In this document: in pieces, positions 50,928-59,576 of the stretch
Numbering within the stretch: position 1 is the stretch's first letter
Layout: every line of letters starts with the position of its first letter
Assembly: GCF_030813715.1 (NCBI RefSeq)
Contig: NZ_JAUSUZ010000001.1
Span: 5,704,001-5,768,000 of the forward strand
Origin: Catenuloplanes indicus
GTDB lineage: Bacteria; Actinomycetota; Actinomycetes; Mycobacteriales; Micromonosporaceae
Direction: 5' to 3'
Length of the DNA stretch: 64,000 nt
The notes under the pieces: model-generated
Told to the model about the DNA's origin: nothing
Seen by the model: only the letters and a program-made list of their open reading frames with translations
The model's database searches: none
Translations under genes and position numbers: made by a program

Positions 50928-51435
50928 GTCAGCCCTCCCTTCAGCGCCGGCTCGCCGATCCGCGAGCGCAGCTTCTGCAATGCCCGCGCGTTCGTGCTCT
51001 TCACGGCGCCGACCGTGACGCCCAGCTCCTCCGCGACCACGACCTCGGTCAGGTCGAAGTAGTGCCGGAGCACGATCACCATCCGTTCCCGCGGCGTGAG
51101 CAGCGCGAGCGCGTCGGCCGGCCAGCGGCGGCGGTTCACCTCACCGGCCACGCCCGTGGACTCCGGCCGGTCGGGCGGCTCCGCGGTGGCGTACTCCCGG
51201 ATCGGCCGCCGCCAGCCGTCCCGGACGTGGTTGACCAGGACCGCCGGAGCGTACGCGTACGGGTCCTGCGCCGGATCCGCCGCCACGCCGCGTACGTGCG
51301 GACCAGCGCCGTCTGCGTCGTGTCCTCGGCCCGGTGCCGGTCGCCGGTGAGCAGAAGGGCCGCGTGCAGCAGCCGCCCCGACGCACCCTCGGCGAACTCG
51401 GCGAACTCGGCGAACTCCCGATCGCCACGTGCCAC
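50924..51435 (-). pseudogene. SigE-type ECF sigma factor interrupted by a one-base frame change
   Basis: From the GTG at 51435 (AAGGAGG in front) the frame gives ARGDREFAEFAEFAEG, then LLHAALLLTGDRHRAEDTTQ (region 2) and LVRTYAAWRRIR. Near 51268-51274 the match moves to another frame: AQDPYAYAPAVLVNHVRDGW, then the region 4 sequence RERMVIVLRHYFDLTEVVVAEEL to the stop at 50924. One base is missing relative to an intact gene, consistent with loss of a G in a G-run. Both halves are well conserved, so this is a young pseudogene, a sequencing error or a -1 frameshift site. Together they would form a normal SigE-family factor of about 170 residues. Confidence 0.85.
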
Positions 51436-51561
51436 CGTCACCTCCTTCGTCGCCGCCCATGACGGATGAGCCCGGCGAAAGGTTGCCGGTTCCGCCTCTC
51501 AACTTTTACGAACGGCGGCCCGTCAACCGGGCAGCTGATCAGGACGACGGGAGTATCGCTC

Positions 51562-52329
51562 GTGTGGAGAAAAACGCTGGTCACGGCGCTGTGCGCGATA
51601 TCGGTGAGCGGCTGCGCGACCGCGATGCCGACGGCGGCGCCGTTCGCGCCCGCGCCCACGTTCCCGCCCACGCCGGTCGCGGCCGCGCCGCTGCCCTCGC
51701 CCTCGGAGCTGGAGCGGACCCCGGAGATCACCTTCCCGGGCGACGGTAACGGCCGCTGGCGGGTCGCGGACCGGCCCGGTGAGACGGCCGGCCGCTCCGG
51801 GACGCTGCTGCGCTACCGGATCTCGGTCGAGGAGGGCATCGAGGGCGTCACGCCGGAGCAGTTCGCGGACGAGGTCGCCACCGTGCTCGCCGACGACCGC
51901 AGCTGGATCACCGGCGGGCAGTGGCGGCTGCGCCGCGCCGGTGCGGGGGAGCGTCCGGACTTCACGGTGTTCCTGGCCACGCCCGGCACCCGGGACCGGC
52001 TCTGCGCGATGGGTACCGACCGCTACACGTCCTGCCGCAACGGCGACAGCGTGGTGCTCAACATCGCCCGCTGGACCCACGGCGTCCCGCACTGGCGGGA
52101 GCCGCTCGCGGAGTACCGCGCCTACCTGATCAACCACGAGATCGGTCACCGGCTCTTCCAGGGGCACGAGCTGTGCCCGGAGCCCGGCGGCCCCGCGCCG
52201 GTCATGCAGCAGCAGACGCTCGGCCTGCACGGCTGCACGCCCAACGCCTGGCCGTACCCGGACGGCCGCGACCGGCTGACCGGCCCGTCCGGCGCGTATG
52301 ACGACCCGCTCCCGGCCGACGCGCAGTAG
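51562..52329 (+). CDS. DUF3152 lipoprotein with zincin-like motif
   Basis: A 255-residue lipoprotein. The signal VWRKTLVTALCAISVSGCA has a lipobox Cys at about 18, then a Pro/Ala linker. The domain from about 60 on carries YRISVEEGIEGVTPEQFADEVATVLADDRSW and LINHEIGHRLFQGHELCPEPGGPAPVMQQQT, a HExxHxxxxxH zinc-protease-like motif. This is the DUF3152 family of actinobacteria, whose substrate is unknown. The GTG at 51562 is chosen as the only start giving a lipoprotein signal. Confidence 0.9.
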   Translation: MWRKTLVTALCAISVSGCATAMPTAAPFAPAPTFPPTPVAAAPLPSPSELERTPEITFPGDGNGRWRVADRPGETAGRSGTLLRYRISVEEGIEGVTPEQFADEVATVLADDRSWITGGQWRLRRAGAGERPDFTVFLATPGTRDRLCAMGTDRYTSCRNGDSVVLNIARWTHGVPHWREPLAEYRAYLINHEIGHRLFQGHELCPEPGGPAPVMQQQTLGLHGCTPNAWPYPDGRDRLTGPSGAYDDPLPADAQ

Positions 52330-52444
52330 CGCCGGGGTGGGCGCGGCACGGCGGCGGTGGCGCGGTGTTCCCGGCACCGGGCGGGACCGGCTTCGATGCC
52401 GGGTGGCAAGCGGAGCGCCAGCGGAGCCTTGCCGGCCGGCGAGG

Positions 52445-52491
52445 TCGGCCCGCGGGAGCATGCGGGCCGGACCACGCCGGAAGCGGGAAGA
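52445..52491 (+). repeat. Dispersed intergenic repeat family 2, copy
   Basis: GGCCCGCGGGAGCATGCGGG, then CCGGACCACGCCGGAAGC. GGCCCGC and GCGGGCC form a 7-bp stem around GGGAGCAT here. It lies between the DUF3152 gene and the ABC exporter genes. Confidence 0.78.
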
Positions 52492-52515
52492 TCGAGCACT
52501 TGATCTGGGGAATCG

Positions 52516-54369
52516 TCAGATGAGGGACTCGCGCCACTGGTGGTGGAGGGCGGCGTAGCGGCCGCCGGCGTGGATCAGGGCGGCGGGCGGGCCGTCCTCC
52601 AGGACTCGGCCCTCGTGCAGGACCAGGACCCGGTCGGCGATCTCCACGGTGGAGAGGCGGTGCGCGATGACCAGCGCGGTGCGGTCGGCCAGGATGGTGC
52701 GCAGCGCGCGCTGGACCAGGCGTTCGCTCGGCACGTCCAGCGCGGACGTGGCCTCGTCGAGGATCAGCACCGCGGGATCGGCGAGGAACGCGCGGGCGAA
52801 CGCGACCAGCTGGCGCTGACCGGCGGAGAGCCGGCCGCCGCGCTTGTGCACGTCGGTGTCGTAGCCGTCCGGCAGCTTGCGGATGAACGCGTCCGCGCCG
52901 ATCGTGGCGGCCGCGGTGCGGATCTCGTCGTCGGTGGCGTCCGGGCGGCCGAAGCGGATGTTGTCCGCGATCGTGCCGGAGAAGATGTGGTTCTCCTGGG
53001 TGACCATCACGACCGCGCGGCGCAGCTGGGCGTCGGTGAGGTCGCGCAGGTCGACGCCGTCCAGCCGGACCGTGCCGGTGGTCGGGTCGTAGAACCGGCC
53101 GACCAGCTTCGCGATCGTTGACTTGCCGGCGCCGGTCGCGCCGACCAGCGCCACGGTCTCGCCGGGCGCGATGTGCACGTCCAGCTCGGGCAGCACCACC
53201 TGGCCCGGCCGGTACGCGAACTCGACGCCGCGCAGCTCGACCCGGCCGGGCGGGCGGCCCGGCGGCAGCGGGTGCGGATGGTCCGGCTCCGGCACGGACG
53301 GCTTCTCGTCGAGCACCGCGGCCAGCTTCTCCAGCGCCGCGGTCGCGGACTGCAACGCGTTGTAGAACTGGCTCAGCTCCTGCATCGGCTCGAAGAAGCG
53401 GCGCAGGTAGAGCAGGAACGCGGCCAGCACGCCGACGTCGGTGCGGCCCTGCATGACCTGCCAGCCGCCGTAGGTGAGCAGCACCGCGATCGTCACGTTC
53501 CCGATCAGCTTGATCACCGGGGAGTAGATCGCGATCAGCCGGTACGCGTGCAGCGTGGCCCGCCGGTTGTCGTCGTTGATCCCGGCGAATATCTCCTGGT
53601 TGCGCCGCTCGCGGCGGAACGCGTGCACGGCGCGGATGCCGCCGAGCGACTCGCCGAACCAGACGATCAGCAGCGCGACCGCCTCCCGGCTGCGCCGGTA
53701 GGCCAGCGACGACGCGCGCGCGAACCACCGCGAGATGAGCAGCAGGAACGGGAACGACAACAGCGTGACCAGGGCCAGCGGTACGTCCAGCCAGAGCAGG
53801 ATGCCGGCCACCGAGAGCACCGACAGCCCGGCCAGCACCAGGTCGTTGATGCCGCCGTCGAACAGCTCCGCGATCGAGTCCATGTCGGAGGTCAGCCGCG
53901 CCACCATCCGGCCGGACGTGTACCGCTCGTGGAAGCCGACGCTGAGCCGCTGGAACGTGTCGTACACGCGCTGCCGCAGGTCGTACAGCACGGACTGGCC
54001 GATCCGCGCGGAGAGCAGCAGGAACGCGCGCTTCGTGGCGTACTCGATCAGCGCGGCGGACAGGAACGCGGCGCCGAGGAGCAGCAGCGGGCGGATGTCC
54101 CGGCCGATGGCCAGCGGTGGGATGCCCCGGTCGATGATCAGCATGACCAGGAACGGACCGGCCATGCCCGCCGCGTTCTGCAACAGCAGCAGCGCGACGG
54201 TGACGCCGAGCAGCCCGCGGTGCGGGCGCAGCAGGTCGCCGAGCAGGCGGCGGCTGCGGGAGCGCAGCCGCAGGACGGCCCGCTCGTCCGGGGCCTCGGC
54301 GGCGGCGCGCTCCGCGTCCTCCTCGACGGCGCGTCCGCGCCAGGCTCGTCTTTCCGCGGTGGTGCTCAT
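52516..54369 (-). CDS. ABC exporter half-transporter B (canonical ATPase site)
   Basis: A 617-residue half-exporter: a charged N-terminal stretch, six transmembrane helices (about 50-330) and an ATPase domain with GATGAGKST, signature RLSAGQRQLVAFAR, Walker B LILDEATSALD (Glu present) and the His of VIAHRLSTV. It starts 34 bp after half-transporter A and pairs with it in a heterodimer. The signature carries LSAGQ instead of LSGGQ. Family members export drugs, lipids or peptides; the substrate here is unknown. Confidence 0.93.
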   Translation of the reverse strand: MSTTAERRAWRGRAVEEDAERAAAEAPDERAVLRLRSRSRRLLGDLLRPHRGLLGVTVALLLLQNAAGMAGPFLVMLIIDRGIPPLAIGRDIRPLLLLGAAFLSAALIEYATKRAFLLLSARIGQSVLYDLRQRVYDTFQRLSVGFHERYTSGRMVARLTSDMDSIAELFDGGINDLVLAGLSVLSVAGILLWLDVPLALVTLLSFPFLLLISRWFARASSLAYRRSREAVALLIVWFGESLGGIRAVHAFRRERRNQEIFAGINDDNRRATLHAYRLIAIYSPVIKLIGNVTIAVLLTYGGWQVMQGRTDVGVLAAFLLYLRRFFEPMQELSQFYNALQSATAALEKLAAVLDEKPSVPEPDHPHPLPPGRPPGRVELRGVEFAYRPGQVVLPELDVHIAPGETVALVGATGAGKSTIAKLVGRFYDPTTGTVRLDGVDLRDLTDAQLRRAVVMVTQENHIFSGTIADNIRFGRPDATDDEIRTAAATIGADAFIRKLPDGYDTDVHKRGGRLSAGQRQLVAFARAFLADPAVLILDEATSALDVPSERLVQRALRTILADRTALVIAHRLSTVEIADRVLVLHEGRVLEDGPPAALIHAGGRYAALHHQWRESLI

Positions 54370-54403
54370 GCCGCACCGCCGGTACCGGGATCGTTCGCGG
54401 CGG

Positions 54404-56188
54404 TCATGATCCGTGCACCGGTGCGGTCTCGGCGGCCAGCACCGCGCGGTACGCGGGAACGGTCGCCAGCAGCTCGGAGTGGGTGCCGACGGCCGCGATC
54501 CGGCCGTCCGCGAGCAGCGCGACCCGGTCGGCGAGCGCGATCGTGGACGGGCGGTGCACCACCAGCAGCGCGGTCGTGCCCTTGAGCACCCGGGTCAGCG
54601 CCTCGTCGACCAGCGCCTCGGTGTGCACGTCGAGCGCGGAGAGCGGGTCGTCGAGCACCAGCACGTGCGGCCGGGCGAGCACCGCGCGGGCCAGTGCCAG
54701 CCGTTGCCGCTGCCCGCCGGAGAGCGACAGGCCCTGCTCACCGATCCGGGTGTCCAGTCCCCAGGGCAACTCGTACACGTAGCGGGCCTGCGCGACCGTG
54801 AGCGCGTCGGCGATCTGCGCGTCGGTGGCGCCGGGCACGCCGAGCGTGATGTTCTCCCGGACCGACATGGAGAACAGCACCGGCTCCTCGAACGCCACGC
54901 CGACCATCCCGCGCAGGCAGTCCAGCCGGATGTCGCGCAGGTCGGTGCCGTCCAGCGTGATCCGGCCCGCGGTCGCGTCGTACAGCCGGGGGACCAGCGA
55001 GACCAGCGACGTCTTGCCGCTGCCGGTCACGCCGACGATCGCCATCGTCTCGCCGGGCCGCACCTCCAGGTCGACGCCGCGCAGCACCTCCTGGGTGGTG
55101 CCCGGGTAGCGGAAACGCACGTCGTGGAAGACCACCCGGCCCGGCCCGGGCTCCACGGTCCGGGCGTGCGGCGTGTCGGTGACCGCGGGCGGCGTGTCCA
55201 TCACCTCGAAGACGCGGTCGGCCGCGGTCATCGACTCCTGCCCGTTCGCGATGATCCAGCCGAGCGACTCCACCGGCCAGATCAGCATCAGCTGCAGCGA
55301 CGCGAACGCGACCAGCCGGCCGATGGTCAGCTCGCCGGCCGCCACCGCGATCGAGCCGACCACCAGCACCACGGCCAGCGTCAGGTTCGGCACCAGGTCG
55401 AACTTGGCGGACGCGCGGGAGAGCAGCCCGGCCTTGTCGATCGCGATGTCCCGCAGCTCGCCTATCTTGTCCGCGAACCGGCCGGCCATGAACCGGCTGC
55501 GCCCGTACGACCGGATGGTCCGCAACCCGACCGCGGTCTCCTCGACCAGCGTGGCCACGTCGCCCTGCTGCTCCTGCAGCGCACGCGACGCCCACAGGTA
55601 CCCGCGCGCGAACTGCCGGGCGAAGATGAACAGCGGCACCGCGCTGGCGGCCGCGACCAGTCCGAGCGGCCAGTAGAGCCGGAGCAGCATCGCTGTCACC
55701 GTCACATAGGTGATCGTGTTGACCACCAGGTAGATCAGCCCGAACGACAGGAACCGCCGGATCACGCCGAGGTCGCTGGTGGCCCGGGACAGCAGCTGGC
55801 CGGACTGCCACCGGTCGTGGAACGAGACCGGCAGCCGTTGCAGGTGTGCGTAGAGGTCGTCGCGGATCGCCGCCTCCAGGCCGACCGCGGCGGCCGCGTG
55901 CGTCCACCGCCGTATGAAGATCAGTAGAGCCTCGACCACGCCGAACAGCAGCGCCAGCGCACCGAGCAGCAACAGCCCGTGCGCGTCACCACGCGCGACG
56001 GGACCGTCCACGACCCGCTGCACCACCAGCGGGACGGCCAGGCTCGCAGCGGTTCCGCCCAGCCCGGTCAGGAGCAACCAGAGCATCTGCCATCGGTACG
56101 GGTGGAGGTAACGCCTAATTCGCCATAAATTTCGTGCCGGCTGGCGGCGCGGGCCGCCACTCAGAGTCCAGTGGCGATCACGCTGCAC
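54404..56188 (-). CDS. ABC exporter half-transporter A (altered catalytic Glu)
   Basis: A 594-residue half-exporter: six helices (about 30-320) and an ATPase domain with GVTGSGKTSL, signature SLSGGQRQRLALAR, Walker B VLVLDDPLSALD and the His in VVHRPSTI. The catalytic Glu after Walker B is Asp here. With an intact partner (Glu present, but LSAGQ in the signature), this is the pattern of heterodimeric exporters with one weak and one active ATP site. The start is the GTG at 56188 (VQRDRHWTLSGG). Confidence 0.93.
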   Translation of the reverse strand: MQRDRHWTLSGGPRRQPARNLWRIRRYLHPYRWQMLWLLLTGLGGTAASLAVPLVVQRVVDGPVARGDAHGLLLLGALALLFGVVEALLIFIRRWTHAAAAVGLEAAIRDDLYAHLQRLPVSFHDRWQSGQLLSRATSDLGVIRRFLSFGLIYLVVNTITYVTVTAMLLRLYWPLGLVAAASAVPLFIFARQFARGYLWASRALQEQQGDVATLVEETAVGLRTIRSYGRSRFMAGRFADKIGELRDIAIDKAGLLSRASAKFDLVPNLTLAVVLVVGSIAVAAGELTIGRLVAFASLQLMLIWPVESLGWIIANGQESMTAADRVFEVMDTPPAVTDTPHARTVEPGPGRVVFHDVRFRYPGTTQEVLRGVDLEVRPGETMAIVGVTGSGKTSLVSLVPRLYDATAGRITLDGTDLRDIRLDCLRGMVGVAFEEPVLFSMSVRENITLGVPGATDAQIADALTVAQARYVYELPWGLDTRIGEQGLSLSGGQRQRLALARAVLARPHVLVLDDPLSALDVHTEALVDEALTRVLKGTTALLVVHRPSTIALADRVALLADGRIAAVGTHSELLATVPAYRAVLAAETAPVHGS

Positions 56189-56258
56189 ACAGTGACGGTA
56201 GCAACTGCGTCGATATTCGACCCCCTGGAGGGTTGCTCACCCCGGTCCGCATGACGGC

Positions 56259-56768
56259 TCATCGGCGAGCTTCGTGATCCAGCAGCCACTGCTTGACCTC
56301 CAGCCCCCACCGGTAACCGCCCAGCGTGGTGTCCACCCGCAGCACCCGGTGACACGGCACGAAGAACGCCACCGCGTTCCGCGCGCACGCGGCCGCGGCC
56401 GCCCGGATCGCCGCCGGCCGCCCGGCCATCTCCGCGAACCGGGTGTACGTCACCGGCTCACCCGCCTTGATCCCGCGCATCACCTCCCACGCGTGCGTCA
56501 TGAACGCACCGTCGGAATACTGCCGCACCGGCACGTCGTCGATCGCGGTCAGGTCGCCGTCCAGGTAGGAGGTCACGCGCGCGGAGATGTCCCCCAGATC
56601 CGCGCGTTCGCGCAGCTCGATGCGGTCGCGCAGGCTCGGGTGGATCAGCGCCACCAGGCCGGGTACGTCCGCGGTGAAACCGGTGGCGCGCACCCGCCCG
56701 TCGGGTCCGGCCACGATCGTCAGCGGCCCGGCGGGGGTCATCGTCGTCGCGTGGTCCAGTGTGGTCAT
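56259..56768 (-). CDS. ogt: Methylated-DNA-protein-cysteine methyltransferase
   Basis: A 169-residue O6-alkylguanine transferase. The DNA-binding helix region is PVTYTRFAEMAGRPAAIRAAAAA, and the active-site motif FVPCHRVL has acceptor Cys139; GGYRWGLEVKQWLLDHE is the usual end. It removes alkyl groups from guanine O6 in a suicide reaction. The ATG at 56768 has AAGGAGATCACT. It lies downstream of the ada-alkA fusion gene on the same strand, 47 bp apart, so both repair genes probably form an adaptive-response unit. Confidence 0.95.
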   Translation of the reverse strand: MTTLDHATTMTPAGPLTIVAGPDGRVRATGFTADVPGLVALIHPSLRDRIELRERADLGDISARVTSYLDGDLTAIDDVPVRQYSDGAFMTHAWEVMRGIKAGEPVTYTRFAEMAGRPAAIRAAAAACARNAVAFFVPCHRVLRVDTTLGGYRWGLEVKQWLLDHEARR

Positions 56769-56815
56769 AGTGATCTCCTTGGCTCCGGGGGTCGGGGGTG
56801 GGGGCGGTAGCCGGA

Positions 56816-58579
56816 TCAACGTGCCCGGCCGGTGGCGGCGGGCGCGCTCCCGCGCCGGCCCGCCGCCCGCCCGTTCCCGGCCCGGGCAGCCCTCGCTGTT
56901 CCGGAAGCCACCGTCGTGGCCGGGGAAGCCGCCGCGGTGGCGGCGGCACGCCATAGGCGGATCAGGGCGTAGGAGCGCCAGGGGCGCCATTGCTCGGCGC
57001 GTGCGGCCAGGGCGGCGGGGGTGTGCGGCAGGTCGAGGGCCTGCGCGCCCTTGCGCACGGCCAGGTCCGTGGGGAGCAGCACGTCCGGGTCGCCGAGCGC
57101 GCGCAACGCCACGTAACCCGCGGTCCACGCGCCGATGCCGGGCAACGCGACCAGGCGTGCCGTGATCTCCGCCCGGTCGCCGCCCGGGTCGAGCGTCAGC
57201 CCGCCCGCGACGGCGCGAGCCAGCGCCCGCAGCGTCTCCCGCCGCGCGGCCGGCATGCCGAAGGCGTCGTCCGGCAGCTCCAGAAGTCGCTCCGCACCGG
57301 GGAAGGGCATCAGCCCCACCCGCGCGCCAGTGATCGGATCACCAGGAAGCACACCGCCGGGCACGGCACCGCCGTGCGCCGCGCCGCCGGACATCAAGCC
57401 GGCGGGCATCAGACCCGTGGACGTCAGGCCGCCGGGAATCGCGTCGCCCGGGACCCGGCCGGGGAACGCCGGATCGCCGGCCGGTCCCGCGGACGTCCCC
57501 TCGCCGCCGGCCGGCGCGACGGCGGCCGCGCGGATCAGGCGTCTCAGGACGGAGCGGGCGGAGGCGACCGAGACCTGCTGGCCGATGACCGCGCGCACCG
57601 CCATCTCGAAGCCGTCCACCGCGCGCGGGACCCGCACGCCCGGCTCGTCCGAGACGGAGGGCGACAGGTAGGGGTCGGCGTCGAGTGTGCCGTCGATCGC
57701 GTCCGGGTCGGCGTCGAGGTCGAGCAGGCGGCGGCAGCGGGCCACCGCCGGTGCCAGGTCGCGCATGTCGGCGACCCGCAGCGTGGCCGCCACGTAACCG
57801 TCGCGCGGCGTCAGCTCCGCGGTCGCCGGGCCGTGCGGCAGCGACAGCGCCCGCCGGTACGTCGTCCCGCTCGCCTCCTCCACGCCGGGGATCGCGCGGG
57901 CGGCCAGGAAATCGAACAGCGCGGGCACGTGCAGTGGCGCGCGATAGGACAACCGGACGTGCACCACGCCGGGGCCGGCGGGCTCGGCCGGGCCGGGCAC
58001 CGCCCAGGCCGTGCGCTGCCGGCGCGACTCGCGCAGCTGCGACGGGCTGGCGTCGAACACGGCCTGGATCGTCTCGTTGAACTGCCGCACGCTGCCGAAA
58101 CCGGCCGCGAACGCGATCTCGGTGAGGCTCAGCGCGGTCGTCTCGATCAGGATGCGCGCGGTCTGCGCGCGCTGCGCCCGGGCCAGCGCCAGCGGACCGG
58201 CACCGACCTCGGCCACCAGCAGGCGCTGCAGGTGGCGCTCGGTGTAGCCGAGGCGGCGGGCCAGGCCGGGAACCCCCTCGCGGTCGACCACGCCGTCGCC
58301 GATCAGCCGCATCGCCCGGCCGACCGCGTCGGCCCGCGAATCCCACTCCGGCGAGCCGGGCACCGCGTCCGGCCGGCATCGGCGGCAGGCGCGGAAGCCG
58401 TTGCCCTGGGCCGCCGCGGCGGACGGGTAGAACCGGACGTTCTCCCGCCGGGGCGTGACGGCCGGGCAGGACGGGCGGCAGTAGATGCCGGTCGACGTGA
58501 CGGCCGTGAAGAACCACCCGTCGAACCGCTCGTCGCGGCTGTCGACGGCTCGGTAGCAGCGCTCGAAGTCCAACTCCAT
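56816..58579 (-). CDS. Ada-type regulator fused to AlkA-type 3-methyladenine DNA glycosylase
   Basis: A 587-residue multidomain protein. The N-terminal Ada zinc domain has Cys34, Cys38, Cys65 and Cys68, with Cys34 the likely methyl acceptor. An AraC-type helix-turn-helix domain follows (about 85-185, LARRLGYTERHLQRLLVAEVGAGP). Then come an AlkA N-terminal domain and an HhH-GPD domain with catalytic Asp505 in LLPTDLAVRKGA. A Gly/Pro/Met-rich insertion of about 55 residues (near 360-415) splits the glycosylase. The protein senses methyl phosphotriesters, activates repair genes and removes alkylated bases. Ada-AlkA fusions are known in actinobacteria. Confidence 0.93.
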   Translation of the reverse strand: MELDFERCYRAVDSRDERFDGWFFTAVTSTGIYCRPSCPAVTPRRENVRFYPSAAAAQGNGFRACRRCRPDAVPGSPEWDSRADAVGRAMRLIGDGVVDREGVPGLARRLGYTERHLQRLLVAEVGAGPLALARAQRAQTARILIETTALSLTEIAFAAGFGSVRQFNETIQAVFDASPSQLRESRRQRTAWAVPGPAEPAGPGVVHVRLSYRAPLHVPALFDFLAARAIPGVEEASGTTYRRALSLPHGPATAELTPRDGYVAATLRVADMRDLAPAVARCRRLLDLDADPDAIDGTLDADPYLSPSVSDEPGVRVPRAVDGFEMAVRAVIGQQVSVASARSVLRRLIRAAAVAPAGGEGTSAGPAGDPAFPGRVPGDAIPGGLTSTGLMPAGLMSGGAAHGGAVPGGVLPGDPITGARVGLMPFPGAERLLELPDDAFGMPAARRETLRALARAVAGGLTLDPGGDRAEITARLVALPGIGAWTAGYVALRALGDPDVLLPTDLAVRKGAQALDLPHTPAALAARAEQWRPWRSYALIRLWRAAATAAASPATTVASGTARAARAGNGRAAGRRGSAPAATGRAR

Positions 58580-58638
58580 GTCCTCGATCCTGCCCTCGCC
58601 GTCCGTACCGTGGCTCGCGGGTTTCGGACATCACCGTG

Positions 58639-58656
58639 ACCGATCGGCCGATCGGT
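58639..58656. promoter_or_regulatory. 18-bp perfect palindrome, candidate TetR-type operator
   Basis: ACCGATCGGCCGATCGGT lies 11 bp before the ATG of the oxidoreductase gene, where a repressor could block transcription or translation. No TetR-family gene is in the window, so the regulator is unknown. Confidence 0.5.
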
Positions 58657-58667
58657 ACGGTGGGGCC

Positions 58668-59576
58668 ATGCATGTCGGACTGGGCCTGCCGGTGGCGGGC
58701 GCGTGGGCCTCCGCGGATCGGCTGGCGGCCGTGGCCGCCCGCGCGGAGCAGCTCGGATATCACTCGCTCTGGACGTTCCAGCGGGTGTTCGTGCCGGTCG
58801 ACCCGCAGCCCGAGCCGGTCTACCGCAGCGTGCTCGACCCGCTGATCGCGCTCGCCTACGCGGCCGCGTGCACCCGGACGATCCGGCTCGGCGTCGCGAT
58901 CGTCAATCTGCCGTTCGTTCCACCGGTGTACCTGGCCAAGCAGGCCGCCACGCTCGACGTGCTCTCCGGCGGCCGGCTCGACCTGGGCCTGGGCAGCGGC
59001 TGGTCGGCGCCGGAGTTCGTCGCGGCCGGCGCGGACATGGCCCGCCGTGGCCCGCGCACCGCCGAGTACGTCCGGGTGCTGCGCACGCTCTGGTCCGGTT
59101 CCGGCGTGCCGCACGAGGGCGAGTTCTACCGGCTCCCGGCCGGTTACCAGCACCCGCTGCCGGTCCAGCGCCCCGGCCCGCCGATCCTGCTCGGCGGCTC
59201 CGCGCCCGCGGCGCTGCGCCGGGCCGGCCGCCTCGCCGACGGCTGGGTCAGCCGCAGCAAGGCGAACCTGGCCGAGATCGGCGACAGCGTGGCGCTGGTC
59301 CGTGCGGCCGCGGCGGAGGCGGGCCGGGACCCGGCCGCGATCCGGGTGGTCAGCCGCGGCCCGGTACAGGCCGGCGACGCGCTGCCGGAGGCCGGCCGGC
59401 GGCCGCTGACCGGCTCGTACGCGCAGATCCGCGCGGACGTGGACCGGCTCGCCGAGGCCGGCGTCACCGAGGTCTTCCACGACCTGAACTGGGATCCGGC
59501 GATCGGCGTGCCGGACGCGGACCCGGCGGCCGCGGCCCGCCGCGCCGACGAGATCATCGAGGCGCTGGCACCCTGA
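58668..59576 (+). CDS. Luciferase-like (LLM) flavin/F420-dependent oxidoreductase
   Basis: A 302-residue TIM-barrel oxidoreductase: MHVGLGLPVAGAWASADRLAAVAARAEQLGY, TRTIRLGVAIVNLPF, LAKQAATLDVLSGGRLDLGLGSGWS and PPILLGGSAPAALRRAGRLADGW are the LLM signatures. Members use FMN or F420; actinobacterial ones with this pattern are mostly F420-dependent, which is inferred. The reaction is unknown. The ATG at 58668 is directly behind an 18-bp palindrome. Its stop is adjacent to the stop of the convergent VOC gene. Confidence 0.9.
   Translation: MHVGLGLPVAGAWASADRLAAVAARAEQLGYHSLWTFQRVFVPVDPQPEPVYRSVLDPLIALAYAAACTRTIRLGVAIVNLPFVPPVYLAKQAATLDVLSGGRLDLGLGSGWSAPEFVAAGADMARRGPRTAEYVRVLRTLWSGSGVPHEGEFYRLPAGYQHPLPVQRPGPPILLGGSAPAALRRAGRLADGWVSRSKANLAEIGDSVALVRAAAAEAGRDPAAIRVVSRGPVQAGDALPEAGRRPLTGSYAQIRADVDRLAEAGVTEVFHDLNWDPAIGVPDADPAAAARRADEIIEALAP

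Noticed and set aside
57339-59480. A 713-codon minus-strand frame across the LLM gene and part of the Ada-AlkA gene
   Set aside because: It is out of frame with both recognised proteins and has shadow-type composition (Arg/Gly/Ala).
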